Shown: piece after piece, positions 1 through 8,733 of the stretch | How positions within the stretch are numbered: the stretch's first letter is position 1 | Layout: each line of letters opens with the position of its first letter | From: Dyella sp. RRB7 | Lineage (GTDB): Bacteria; Pseudomonadota; Gammaproteobacteria; Xanthomonadales; Rhodanobacteraceae | Length of the DNA stretch: 64,000 bases | Assembly: GCF_022761115.1 (NCBI RefSeq) | Contig: NZ_JAKWJS010000004.1 | Location: forward strand, 1 to 64,000 | Reading direction: 5' to 3' | Made by a program: the position numbers and the translations under genes | The notes under the pieces: generated by a model | Told to the model about the DNA's origin: nothing | The model's input: the letters and a program-made list of their open reading frames with translations, nothing else | Database searches by the model: none

Positions 1-62
1 CTTGTGCGCCCGCTTCCCACCACCCATCGGGCCATCTCCCGGCGTTGAGATGGCCTCACCAT
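1..62 (-). CDS. IS3-family transposase OrfB, N-terminal fragment
   Basis: The frame -1 to orfA opens at an ATG that overlaps the A7 run and reads [11 protein letters not shown], a start typical of IS3 OrfB (rve integrase catalytic subunit). Only about 20 codons are in the window, so the DDE catalytic core cannot be checked. In this family the product is normally made as an OrfAB fusion by ribosomal slippage on the A run shared with the end of orfA. Confidence 0.7.
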   Translation of the reverse strand, partial: MVRPSQRREMARWVVGSGRT

Positions 63-322
63 TTTTTTGCCATCGCCTCCTTCAACAGCTCTGCGCTGAG
101 TTGGGCATCGGCGTACATCTTCTTCAGTCGACGGTTCTCGTCCTGCAGTTCCTTGAGCTGCGACATCAGTGAGGCATCCATACCACCGAACTTGCTGCGC
201 CACTTGTAGAACGTTGCTGAGCTGATGCCGTGCTCGCGGCACAGCTGCGGTACCGGCGTACCCGCTTCGGCCTGCTTGAGCACCGTCAAAATCTGGCTGT
301 CGGTGAATCGAGATTTCTTCAT
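56..322 (-). CDS. IS3-family transposase OrfA (HTH)
   Basis: An 88-residue DNA-binding subunit of an IS3-type transposase. It opens [11 protein letters not shown] and carries the transposase_8 helix-turn-helix ([18 protein letters not shown] region), followed by a leucine/charged coiled coil ([13 protein letters not shown]). The ATG was chosen because AGGAGG lies directly upstream; a longer frame to 358 has no such signal. The gene ends in AAAAAAATGGTGA, so the A7 slip site falls in the last codons. OrfA alone usually binds the ends and limits transposition, while the frameshifted OrfAB does the cutting. It sits at the edge of the pilin/glycosyltransferase region. Confidence 0.85.
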   Translation of the reverse strand: MKKSRFTDSQILTVLKQAEAGTPVPQLCREHGISSATFYKWRSKFGGMDASLMSQLKELQDENRRLKKMYADAQLSAELLKEAMAKKW

Positions 323-445
323 GGAACCTCCTCGGGTCAGACTACGAGAAAATTCCACTTCTGACGTCAGCTAATTGGCGGGGGGATTACCCGCTGAATC
401 GGTATTTCCCGGTTGCAAGAAGCGGTCATGCATGCCCATTTTAAA

Positions 446-1393
446 TCAGCGATTTAGGCGTGAGTATAGTTTTCTGGCCGCAAAAAAAAGCGTAACGCCG
501 ACAATGTCCATAAGCACATGCACAAGTCTGGAGGCGATGGCCACTTCGGCCATCAGTTCCGCGCCAGGGGTTGATGCGAGCGTCTTACCGAGTAGGTAGA
601 AGACAAGCTCTCGGATACCGATGCCGGCAGGAAATACGAAAGCTAGAACCCCGGCTACCCATGCAAGCATCAGGGACACAGTCAGCGGTAGTGCTGCTGT
701 GTAGTCGATATTCATCCCTAAGGTGAGGAGTATATAGCTGCTGGCGGTTGGGAGTACCAACATTCCCGTGCTCAGCGCGATCGATCGCGGCAGCGAAATG
801 CATTGAGCCTCTGGATAAGCATGGTGCAAGGTGCGATATCGCGGGATTAGCCGGATCAGCTGCTGAACGACTGGTTGCCAGTCCTTCCTAATGAGCCAAG
901 TGCCTATTGCGACCGCGACGACCGCAATGAACATGGCGCCAGCGTTACTTACCGTGTGCGCTAGTAGGACGACTGCTGCACTACCGCAAAGCCAGCAGCT
1001 GATAATCATCAACTCCACGTTCGACATGATCGTTGCTGTCGAAGCGCGTGGCCCGGCAAGAATGGACCGCTGAATGAGCAGGGCGGCTATCTGGCCTGGA
1101 ATGTACTTCGCTAGCTGTGAGTAATAGTAGGCCGAGATTCGGCGTTCGAAAGAGATCGATGGAGCCGACTTGGAGACCATGTCGCTGAATGCTATGGCAA
1201 CGATAAGGTTGCCAATGACACCGACCGTAACTGCCGCCAGGGCGCCACACATATCAAAGTGGCTTTTCAGAAGGGCTGGGTCACGAAGCAACTGCGACAG
1301 AAGCCAGGCCATGAAACCGAAACCCAAGATAAGTCCGCCGACTCGCAGCCAATGCCACCAGGATTTGCGTGTTTTGGATCGCTCAGTATTCAT
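446..1393 (-). CDS. LPG-synthase-TM / YbhN-type integral membrane protein
   Basis: A 315-residue polytopic membrane protein of the lysylphosphatidylglycerol-synthase transmembrane family (UPF0104, YbhN-like). The family hallmarks seen are QLAKYIPGQ around residue 90 and PAGIGIRE near residue 265, among about seven or eight hydrophobic helices. The soluble MprF catalytic half is absent, so it is a stand-alone membrane domain. Such proteins commonly accompany glycosyltransferases and are suspected of moving or modifying lipid-linked substrates; the exact role is unknown. It is last in a minus-strand run after a GT-C-like gene (61-bp gap), so co-transcription is likely. The start is the first ATG; no strong ribosome site is evident. 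GC is lower than in the housekeeping half of the window. Confidence 0.75.
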   Translation of the reverse strand: MNTERSKTRKSWWHWLRVGGLILGFGFMAWLLSQLLRDPALLKSHFDMCGALAAVTVGVIGNLIVAIAFSDMVSKSAPSISFERRISAYYYSQLAKYIPGQIAALLIQRSILAGPRASTATIMSNVELMIISCWLCGSAAVVLLAHTVSNAGAMFIAVVAVAIGTWLIRKDWQPVVQQLIRLIPRYRTLHHAYPEAQCISLPRSIALSTGMLVLPTASSYILLTLGMNIDYTAALPLTVSLMLAWVAGVLAFVFPAGIGIRELVFYLLGKTLASTPGAELMAEVAIASRLVHVLMDIVGVTLFFAARKLYSRLNR

Positions 1394-1454
1394 ATGTGGC
1401 GATGTTGCTGCTCGATTGCCAGTGCGTCGATCAATGCGTTCCGGGGTGAGGGTG

Positions 1455-3509
1455 TCATTTGGACTCGCCAGATGACATGAGCTGGCCTTTGAGCACTTTC
1501 AACCTATCGTCCAGATAGCCTCCGATGTTTAGGCGTTCGAGTTCGTTCAATTGCCTATGTGCTTCATCGAATCTTCGTTCTGACACAAGCATGTGAAATA
1601 GAGTTATGCGATATGCAGTTTCGGTTGGAGCTTCCTTGATCGCGGCAGACATCTCTTGCTTGCCCAGTTGGATGTCTGCGAGCTGGTTCCACGCGAATTC
1701 ACCGTAGGCGGCCAGTATGCGTGCGCTAGGGTCAGGGTGAGCGATAGCTGCCTCAAACGCTCTTTTCATGAGGGGCCTGGGAAGATCACATTGGTTTTCG
1801 CGCATGCAGTTCATTAGTGCAATCAGCGAGCTTTCGTCCTGTATGCTTGGTTTTCTGGAACCTAGCTTCGCAATCATGCTGTTCCACCATGTTTCTTCAA
1901 TGGGCATATGCATTCGCGAGTTCATGAAAATCAGCGCTTGCTGCGGCAGGATGGAAGACTTGGGAAGGCTCGCGGCCTTCTCAAGCGGCTCATAGGCTAG
2001 TCGGGTATAGGGTGAGCCAGGGTCATAATTGGAATAGATGATATATGTGCGCCCCAGTTCATACTGGGCGCGTGGTGATTCCGGTGCCCGGTTTGCCAGC
2101 TCTTTGGCGAGGCGCAGGGGTTCTCCCCAGGCATATGCGGTCGCGGCAGTCTGCCACGTCCACCAAGCCATCAGTAGAGTGATTGGCAACAGGGCCAATC
2201 CATGAGTCAGCCACTCATGGGGGCGCAATACTGTACTTTTGGCGTGTTGTCCTGTCGCTTGTGTGAGCGGCAAAGGCGTAATGACTGGCACGACGGCAAG
2301 CAGCAGGCCAAGGCTGGCGAAGTAATTGCGATGTTCGTAGATAAGCTCCAGCGGCAGGATAGTGCCAGTCAAAAGATGGCTGCCGATAAAAAGTGCGATA
2401 CCCAGCGCGGCGATGGGATGCCTGGGCCGAAGCCAGATAACAGCGGTCGTGAGAGCGGCTAGGCAGACGATGCCCGCCATTGTGGTCCATGGCGCCAGCA
2501 GCCCGGTCGAGACGTCGAAGTCGTCATGATAAAACGATAGCTCATGTGGGGTGGGCACCAGCGTCCAAAGTATGTAGTCGATGATGACACGTGCTTCGCT
2601 GAGTAATCGCGTGGCCATGGTGAAGTCGCGGGTCGACCACACCTTGGGCTTCAGTAGTTCGGGTAGGAGATAGCCAAGGCCAGCGAGCAGAGGAAGCACC
2701 AGGATCACGACAAACATCGCAATGAGGCGATGGTCCGTTGCCGGTGATGTACCAAGTGGAGTGTTGGAGGCGTGGTTTCGAAAGTCGAACAGGCACCACT
2801 CCAGCAGTAGTGCATAGAGCGGCAGCATCACTGCCGTTTCCTTGGCCATCACCCCCAGGCCCGCAGGAAGCGTGATGCTTGCCAGGCACAGCAGAAATCC
2901 AGGAGAGAAAAGGCGCCCATTCGCCTCGCCAAGTATGACGCGGCGGCCGTGGATATAGCCGATCAGCCCGGCGAGTACGAAGAGATTGGCTAGGCTCTCC
3001 ATTCGCTGTACGACGTAGAGCACGGCGGTAAGATTGATCGGTAGTAGCAGCCAGGCAGTTGCAATCAGCAGAGCCAACAATGTGGCGCGTATGTTTTGCG
3101 CAGAGTCCGCGGGATTTGCCATAGTCCAGGGCGCCACGCACTGAAGTAACGCGCGGACGAACAGGAAAACCAGCACACCATTGAGCAGGTGGATGATCAG
3201 GTTCGTCAGCTTCATCCAGAACGGGTCCAGCCTGTTCAGCAGGAAATTGACGGCAAAGGTCAGCGAGGCGAGTGGTCGTTTGAACTCGCTCGATGGCGAA
3301 GAAAGCGCAGCATTGATCAGCGAGGAGACAGTAGCGTCATCAGGCTGGACCCCCTTGTTGTCTACAATATTTGGGTAGTCGTCAAACAGCCAGCCACCGT
3401 GAAGGCCAGGCCAATAGAGCAAGGTGGTAATGAGCAGGGTCAGCGCTAGCAGGCGCCAGCCCGAACGGGATGACATAAAGAAATGCGCCACAAGTTCTGG
3501 AGTCGGCAT
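1455..3509 (-). CDS. GT-C-like membrane protein with C-terminal helical/TPR tail (paralogue 1)
   Basis: A 684-residue protein with about ten or more membrane helices, then a soluble helical tail from about residue 450 (REAPESPRAQYELGRTY-like TPR units). After the first helix comes a periplasmic FDDYP motif with adjacent acidic residues D43-D44, as in GT-C enzymes and eukaryotic TMTC O-mannosyltransferases. Later landmarks shared with the paralogue at 5845-7839 are YVVQRMESL, KETAVMLPLYALLLEW and ELIYEHRNYFASLG. Family knowledge suggests transfer of a sugar from a polyprenyl-phosphate donor to an acceptor outside the inner membrane. The acceptor is not shown; nearby pilins are candidates. Starts at 3509 or 3476 are possible, neither with a convincing ribosome site. 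It could instead be an O-antigen polymerase/ligase-like enzyme. Confidence 0.7.
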   Translation of the reverse strand: MPTPELVAHFFMSSRSGWRLLALTLLITTLLYWPGLHGGWLFDDYPNIVDNKGVQPDDATVSSLINAALSSPSSEFKRPLASLTFAVNFLLNRLDPFWMKLTNLIIHLLNGVLVFLFVRALLQCVAPWTMANPADSAQNIRATLLALLIATAWLLLPINLTAVLYVVQRMESLANLFVLAGLIGYIHGRRVILGEANGRLFSPGFLLCLASITLPAGLGVMAKETAVMLPLYALLLEWCLFDFRNHASNTPLGTSPATDHRLIAMFVVILVLPLLAGLGYLLPELLKPKVWSTRDFTMATRLLSEARVIIDYILWTLVPTPHELSFYHDDFDVSTGLLAPWTTMAGIVCLAALTTAVIWLRPRHPIAALGIALFIGSHLLTGTILPLELIYEHRNYFASLGLLLAVVPVITPLPLTQATGQHAKSTVLRPHEWLTHGLALLPITLLMAWWTWQTAATAYAWGEPLRLAKELANRAPESPRAQYELGRTYIIYSNYDPGSPYTRLAYEPLEKAASLPKSSILPQQALIFMNSRMHMPIEETWWNSMIAKLGSRKPSIQDESSLIALMNCMRENQCDLPRPLMKRAFEAAIAHPDPSARILAAYGEFAWNQLADIQLGKQEMSAAIKEAPTETAYRITLFHMLVSERRFDEAHRQLNELERLNIGGYLDDRLKVLKGQLMSSGESK

Positions 3510-3796
3510 CGACTGGGATGGCAGCAGCTTACAGCGTTCGGCGCATCGTTCCAGCCTTTAGGTTTGGCTCGCTTGACACAAGTTCAGCCGTGGCTAGGTT
3601 GTTAAATGGACCAGAGCAGCTTACAGCAGGCTAGCTTTGGTTGGACCGAGGCGGTTGAACACTGGGTCCGCTGTCCTGAGGTTCGGGGTGTGCGGCCTCC
3701 TTTGTGTGGCCACAGGAATCTTTCATGGCCCGTACGGTCCGCGAGATATCTGATGGAGTCGTATTCGCTCTGTCAGTTCCATCTAGTTTATGCACG

Positions 3797-5521
3797 CTAC
3801 AATTTGCCCGCCGGACATTTAAAATCGACTTCAACCTGCTCGATTTCATTAGGTAGTCGTGGATGTACAGATAACAAGCTATTGTTCGGGCGGTTGCCAT
3901 CTACGGTGATCCCAGCCAGATCAGTCATGGTTTCAAAAAACATATCGGTCGAAGCTAGCATGTCCCGCCGGCTCTGCATAAGAGATACCTTGTCCTGATT
4001 CAACTTCTTATAGAGCGGCGAAGGCCAGAACAAAGCTGCGGGGTGTTGAGTCGCTTTTGAAAACTGTCCATGCCCGCTCTGCATGCGGCAGTCATCAAAA
4101 AGGGCCTCGCCGTGATCTGAAGAATAGAGTAGCCAGCTTTCCATGTTCTCATGCCTGGCAAGTTCGTTAATGAGACTGCTCAAGACATGGTCTGTGAAAA
4201 GAATGGTGTTGTCATAGCCGTTGATCAGGACTTGCTTGTCATTTCGATTGAATAGTTGTGCCTGAGTACCATTCGGATCGTCGGGAGTGAATTTTGCGAA
4301 CGTCCTCGGGTATCTGTCGGTATAGCGGAAATGGCTGCCCAATGTATGGATGACGACAAAGTTGTCTTTTTGATTGGGAGCATCAATGAGCTGCCGCAAC
4401 TCCGCGACCGCTGCATCATCGTGCTTGCCCTCATAGCGATAGTCCACAGGATTCAAGAACCGAACATCATCTGATTCGTAGGCATAAGTTGAAATGGGGG
4501 AATCGTGAAAACCTACCGGCGCCTGGAGCGAAATCCAGGAGGTTCGAAATCCTGCTTGCTTGAATACGGTGACGATGGAGGCCTCTGCAAATGCAGGGCT
4601 GGCTATCGTACTTGGCTTGCGGCTGATCATCAGGGGTACCGCCAAGCGTGTAAAAGGCCAGGGCGTATACATCCGTTTGAATGACACTACATCACCACGC
4701 TGCGAGAGCTCCGGAGTGGTGTCTCGCTGATAGCCGTTTAGGCCCCAGTGGTCTGCACGCGATGTTTCGCCGATGACTAGTACGTAGAAACGTCGATGAC
4801 CATTCGTTACTGGTGGGTGGACCGTAAATCTGAAGTCCTTGTCTCTGGAGATTGCGGATACCAATGCTCGCCGTTCGTTTAGAAAGCTATATATGACCCA
4901 GGGGAGCCCTGTGGGATAGGTTGCTTCAATGGCTTTATCTTGGCCTCGTTTTTCCATAGGAAATACAGGTGTCGATGCTTGTGCACCGGAATTGTCCATG
5001 GTGGGTAGCCCTGCGATACAGGTAATGGCGATCCATGTGATCACGCTATAGACCAATAGGCGGGGTCTCCATAGCCGGTTATAAGCGCGGCTTTCTGGCC
5101 ATGCCAGATAGCCGAGAATGGCCGGAAGGGTGAAGCTCAGCAGCAGAAAAGAAGGCAGGGAGCTGAAGAAATCCGATGCTTCAGCACGATTGGTTTCTAG
5201 CAGTAGGGAGATCGAGTTGGCATCGAATGTCCAGCCATATTCACGGATGAATGCAACCTCTCCTATTCCGATGATTGCCAAGATGGTTAAAACGGTGACG
5301 ATAAGACGGGGAAGGCGGCTGTATGCCGCAGTCAAGACAAAGAGACTCAGAAAGGTGCTGCTGAGGATGACCGTTGTTTGATCCCATTCGAGAGACTGCG
5401 CTTTTTTAAGTGCCAAGGTGAGAGAAGGGAGTGCGCATACGCTCGCCAGGCCAATGAGAGAGGGCAATCTGACATAGCTGCGTCTCGGTGGGGCGTCTAT
5501 ATAGAAGCTATCGATCGACAT
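3797..5521 (-). CDS. Phosphoethanolamine transferase, EptA/sulfatase family
   Basis: A 574-residue inner-membrane enzyme with five N-terminal helices and a periplasmic alkaline-phosphatase-fold domain. Metal and catalytic landmarks of the pEtN-transferase family are present: GETSRADHWG (E252), the nucleophile context PFTRLAVPLMIS (T291, correctly spaced from E252), HTLGSHFRYTDRYP, and SDHGEALFDD with a following GHG. These enzymes move phosphoethanolamine from phosphatidylethanolamine to lipid A, core sugar, osmoregulated glucan or, in Neisseria PptA, pilin. The acceptor here is unknown, and its place between two GT-C-like genes beside pilins leaves pilin open. Other in-frame ATGs at 5554 and 5569 are possible starts; 5521 was chosen as the one just before the conserved membrane part. 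Confidence 0.85.
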   Translation of the reverse strand: MSIDSFYIDAPPRRSYVRLPSLIGLASVCALPSLTLALKKAQSLEWDQTTVILSSTFLSLFVLTAAYSRLPRLIVTVLTILAIIGIGEVAFIREYGWTFDANSISLLLETNRAEASDFFSSLPSFLLLSFTLPAILGYLAWPESRAYNRLWRPRLLVYSVITWIAITCIAGLPTMDNSGAQASTPVFPMEKRGQDKAIEATYPTGLPWVIYSFLNERRALVSAISRDKDFRFTVHPPVTNGHRRFYVLVIGETSRADHWGLNGYQRDTTPELSQRGDVVSFKRMYTPWPFTRLAVPLMISRKPSTIASPAFAEASIVTVFKQAGFRTSWISLQAPVGFHDSPISTYAYESDDVRFLNPVDYRYEGKHDDAAVAELRQLIDAPNQKDNFVVIHTLGSHFRYTDRYPRTFAKFTPDDPNGTQAQLFNRNDKQVLINGYDNTILFTDHVLSSLINELARHENMESWLLYSSDHGEALFDDCRMQSGHGQFSKATQHPAALFWPSPLYKKLNQDKVSLMQSRRDMLASTDMFFETMTDLAGITVDGNRPNNSLLSVHPRLPNEIEQVEVDFKCPAGKL

Positions 5522-5844
5522 ACAGTGCAGCCGAGATGAGTGAATTTGTAGCATGCCGATGCATGACATGGTGCTTGGCGGGGATATCGGGAAGCCTGCA
5601 ATGTTCGATGCGCCAATCCATCTTGCAAATTCGAGGTGGCGTCGGTGCAATGACGGACCAGAATGTGGCGGGATAGATCGGCATGGCTTACTTTATCGTG
5701 GGCGAGACACGTGATGATTAGGGACTTGAGTCGTCCGCTTTCTAGCTGGACCATCCCGTCGCGTATCGTGGAAATATTCCCAATAAGGCGGATATAAAGG
5801 ATAACCGGCGTACACGCGCGATGGTTCGGACCTGGTCTTATGTT
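5522..5844. other. Intergenic gap
   Basis: Sequence between the end of the second GT-C-like gene and the phosphoethanolamine transferase gene. Short ORFs on both strands look random. It must hold the translation start region of the transferase. I see no clear terminator, repeat or RNA gene. Confidence 0.5.
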
Positions 5845-7839
5845 TTATTGACGCCTGCCTCCGTTGACTTCATGTGCCGATTGGAGCGGCCCAGCCGAGA
5901 GTTGGGAGGCGGCTAGTTCCTTTGTGGCCTTGCTTTGCATGGTGAGCAGCGCAGCATCGCTGCGCAGCGTGGGCTGCAACTGCCAGGCTTGGGCGATTAC
6001 CGCTTGGGCTTCCTGATATCGATGGTTTTCCAGCAGGTAGCTAGCGAGCTGTCGGGCGTATCCGGCAACGTCCTTGTCGAGTCGCAGCGCCTGCTGCCAG
6101 TGCTGGATAGCCAGGTTGGTGTCGTGCAACACCGCACCACCAAGCTCCGCATAGCTTGCATGCAGGTTGGCTCGGGCGGGCACGCGTTTAATGACGATTT
6201 CATAGGCACGCGCCAGCTGCTGGGCGTCAATATCTGTTTTTCCCTGTAGGCGCTCGGTTGTCAGCTTGTCCAGGGCGAGGTAAGCCTCTGGACCTAGCGG
6301 ACGGTTTCTCAGCTTGTCGAAAAAACTTTCCCAAAGCGCAGGAACATCTGGTTGATCGTGGTGTTCTGCATTGACGAGAAGCAGGGCTTCTTCCGCCATG
6401 GGCGAGGCGCTGGGTAGCGTAGTTGCCCTCCTCAGCTCCTTGATGCTGAGCGAATAGAGCGGTGAGCTCGGGTTGTTCTGTGCCATGAACATGTAGCGCC
6501 GTGCCAAATCATAAGCGGCGCGAGCGGAGCCTGGGTTGTCATCGACCAAGTTTTGCGCCAGCAACAATCTGTTTCCCCAGATAGAAGAGCGAATAAAGGT
6601 CAGTAGGCCGAAGTTGAGCACCAATATGCCGGCGATCAGCACGATGACGCGCTGGTCGGCGCAGCGAGTAGAGAGCCATAGCAGATCGGCCAATGCCAGC
6701 AATATGCCGAAGAGTGCTGGGTAATTTCGGTGTTCAAACACCAGCTCCAAGGAAATTGGCGCACTGGTCAGGCCGTGGGCCACAAAGAACCAACCTATGC
6801 CAAGGGCGAGCAGGGGGCGACGTTTCCGCATGGCGACAACCAAGGCAACAAGGCCAATTAGAAACAGGCCGCCGAGTAGGGTAGTGATGGGGTGTAGCAG
6901 ATCTTGAGAAGCGGGGTAATTGTCGTAGTAGAAATGCAACAGGTTCGGCAGCGGCAGCAGTATCCAGCCTATGTACAGCGAAAGTACGCGAAGCTGGGTC
7001 AGTTCGCGCTGCCAGGCGTTGTAGTTGCGTGCGGCGTAAGCCGCATCGGTGGTGTAGTGCGGCAACAGGTAGAACATGAAGACCAGCGCCGCCAGTAGGC
7101 CTCCGCCGAGGTAGGTAATTTTCCAAGCGCGGCGGGTAGTGGACGCCTGAGCCGAAAAATGCAGCAGGGTCAGCTCCAGCAATAGGGCATAGCCAGGCAC
7201 CAGTACGGCGGTTTCCTTGGCGTAATAGCCAATCACCGTCAGCATGGCGCACAAGCCAAGCCAAGGCCAGGCGCGATGCCCTTCCATTTGTCGGCGACGC
7301 GCGCGCCAGTACGACAGCAGCGCAAGCAGCACGAATGCAAAGCCCAGCAACTCCATGCGCTGCACTACGTACATCACGGCGGAAACTTGCAGTGGATGGA
7401 TGGCCCACAGTGTTGCGATACCTATGGCCCAATAACCCGTAACGCGCCGACGTTGATGCTCGGCTTCGGAGTTATTGGTTGATGTCCAGCCTACCTGCAG
7501 TAAGCGCTGAGTTAGCATCATCAACAGAATGGTGTTGAACAGATGAAGCGCGAGATTGGTGGCCTTGAACCCCCAGGTGCTGCCTCCCCATGCGTAGTTC
7601 AATGCAAAGCTCAACATTGCAATGGGGCGCTGTATGTTGATGCGTGACCACCCCCATACCTGCTGCAGGTCGTGCCAGTGCCAGCTACCGACGTGAATGG
7701 CCGGGTTCTCGGCAAAGATCGGATAGTCGTCAAAGATGAAGCCACCGGATAATGCGGGCCAGAACGAAATAAGAGCAACGCCCAGCAGGCCAAGAGTGAG
7801 CAGCATCGGGTATGTAAGGGGCCGGAAATGTAGCCGCAT
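5845..7839 (-). CDS. GT-C-like membrane protein with C-terminal TPR tail (paralogue 2)
   Basis: A 664-residue protein, clear paralogue of the protein at 1455-3509. It has FIFDDYPIF (D37-D38) after helix 1, YVVQRMELLG, KETAVLVPGYALLLE and ELVFEHRNYPALFG among the membrane helices. The C-terminal third holds repeated helical pairs (ARAYEIV, HASYAELGGAVLH, AIQHWQQALRLD), which look like TPRs. The start at MRLHF was preferred because the longer frame would run through the terminator and into the pilin gene. It lies 104 bp downstream of the first pilin gene, with a strong hairpin between them, so it may be expressed by read-through or its own promoter. Inferred role: sugar transfer at the periplasmic face, with pilin as candidate acceptor. 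Confidence 0.72.
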   Translation of the reverse strand: MRLHFRPLTYPMLLTLGLLGVALISFWPALSGGFIFDDYPIFAENPAIHVGSWHWHDLQQVWGWSRINIQRPIAMLSFALNYAWGGSTWGFKATNLALHLFNTILLMMLTQRLLQVGWTSTNNSEAEHQRRRVTGYWAIGIATLWAIHPLQVSAVMYVVQRMELLGFAFVLLALLSYWRARRRQMEGHRAWPWLGLCAMLTVIGYYAKETAVLVPGYALLLELTLLHFSAQASTTRRAWKITYLGGGLLAALVFMFYLLPHYTTDAAYAARNYNAWQRELTQLRVLSLYIGWILLPLPNLLHFYYDNYPASQDLLHPITTLLGGLFLIGLVALVVAMRKRRPLLALGIGWFFVAHGLTSAPISLELVFEHRNYPALFGILLALADLLWLSTRCADQRVIVLIAGILVLNFGLLTFIRSSIWGNRLLLAQNLVDDNPGSARAAYDLARRYMFMAQNNPSSPLYSLSIKELRRATTLPSASPMAEEALLLVNAEHHDQPDVPALWESFFDKLRNRPLGPEAYLALDKLTTERLQGKTDIDAQQLARAYEIVIKRVPARANLHASYAELGGAVLHDTNLAIQHWQQALRLDKDVAGYARQLASYLLENHRYQEAQAVIAQAWQLQPTLRSDAALLTMQSKATKELAASQLSAGPLQSAHEVNGGRRQ

Positions 7840-7870
7840 GAGCTTGACTCTTGTTGTTTTCGTGGATGTC

Positions 7871-7904
7871 AAAAGGCGAGGGCCGCCATGGTGGCGGCCC
7901 TCGC
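7871..7904 (-). terminator. Rho-independent terminator after pilin gene 1
   Basis: A 13-bp perfect stem (arms 7876-7888 and 7892-7904, loop TGG), followed on the minus strand by TTTT. It lies 40 bp past the pilin stop codon. It would let the pilin message greatly outnumber that of the GT-C-like gene behind it. Confidence 0.85.
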
Positions 7905-7943
7905 TGATCCGTAACAAGGATTCCTGTCCGGAATTGCTACAGC

Positions 7944-8399
7944 TTAGCCACCCGAGGCGGCAGCAGCGGACGGACAGCTGGCCGGGGCGTATTTCGCCAC
8001 CACGCCAGGGGCGGAGCAGGTCCAACCACCGCTCGCATTGCGGGTCCAGACGATGGAGCCGCCGTTGAGAGCAGAGTTGGCATGGTTACCAAAGGTGCCG
8101 GTGATGGTGGCGGTCTGCCCCCAGGAACCAACGGTCGGATGTCCATTATTGCCCGAGAGGAGGTCGGAGGAGGTGCTGGTGTCGACGCAGCTGGCCGGGC
8201 TGCCAAAGGTGGTTGCACCGGCGTTGAGGCAGTCCTCAACGGCAACCTTCATGTCGCCGGTTTCACCAACCACGCGGGTGACCTGCGAGCGAACGACGTA
8301 GGTCTGGTATTGCGGAATAGCAATGGCCGCCAGGATCGCGATGATCGCAACCACGATCATCAGTTCGATAAGGGTGAAGCCCTTCTGTGCATTCTTCAT
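7944..8399 (-). CDS. pilA: Type IV pilin (major pilin-like)
   Basis: A 151-residue prepilin. The short leader MKNAQKG is cut before F by PilD, and E5 of the mature chain and the hydrophobic N-terminal helix ([24 protein letters not shown]) are intact. The C-terminal part has the disulfide-loop cysteines (WTC...APASC) and a small-residue tail PSAAAASGG. Such subunits assemble into the pilus used for twitching, adhesion and DNA uptake. AGAGGA precedes the ATG; a longer frame to 8600 has no leader peptide. A sigma-54 type promoter lies about 125 bp upstream and a strong terminator follows. A second pilin gene is immediately upstream, so this is a tandem duplication with strong divergence after the N-terminal helix. 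Confidence 0.9.
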   Translation of the reverse strand: MKNAQKGFTLIELMIVVAIIAILAAIAIPQYQTYVVRSQVTRVVGETGDMKVAVEDCLNAGATTFGSPASCVDTSTSSDLLSGNNGHPTVGSWGQTATITGTFGNHANSALNGGSIVWTRNASGGWTCSAPGVVAKYAPASCPSAAAASGG

Positions 8400-8523
8400 G
8401 GTGGTTCCTCTGTTTTGGTTAGCTAACCGTAGGTTGTGCCCCTGAGCCCCGGTCCCGTACCCCCTAGGCGGATCCGGTCCCCCACAATTGTCGTGGAACG
8501 ACCAGGAAACTCGTGGCAGTTGC

Positions 8524-8539
8524 AGCATCTTGTATGCCA
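8524..8539 (-). promoter_or_regulatory. Sigma-54 promoter for pilin gene 1
   Basis: Read on the minus strand: TGGCATACAAGATGCT. The GG and GC dinucleotides are 10 bp apart, as required for the -24/-12 elements bound by RpoN, and TGGCA and TGCT match consensus. pilA promoters are RpoN-dependent and PilR-activated in Pseudomonas and Xanthomonas relatives. The expected start is near 8513, giving a leader of about 110 nt. Confidence 0.7.
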
Positions 8540-8733
8540 CTACTACCTCTGGCAGGCCCCTGCCCGCAGGCAGGTGGTGGGATTGTGCAGGGGTTGGCAC
8601 TAAGCAACAAGCCGGACGCTGGACTGTCTTGCCATTACTGCGGATCGGGTCTCGTGGGAATAGTGCGTCTCGTCGCTGGTGCGACCATGGTGGTCACGTG
8701 ATGACATTTTTGGTCACCTTTCGACTCCGTTGT

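Larger units (their letters stand above)
1..390 (-). mobile_element. IS3-family insertion sequence, partial
   Basis: The upstream end of an IS3-family element with orfA and the beginning of orfB, running off the left edge of the window. The orfA/orfB overlap with an A7 run is the usual arrangement for making the OrfAB transposase by -1 frameshifting. The outer end is uncertain: I place it somewhere in 365-395, where a C-rich stretch reads into the element, but no partner inverted repeat is visible to confirm it. Confidence 0.75.

Noticed and set aside
7840-8025. Extended N-terminus for GT-C-like paralogue 2
   Set aside because: The extra 62 codons run through the pilin terminator and into the pilin gene, with non-membrane, Arg/Cys-rich sequence.
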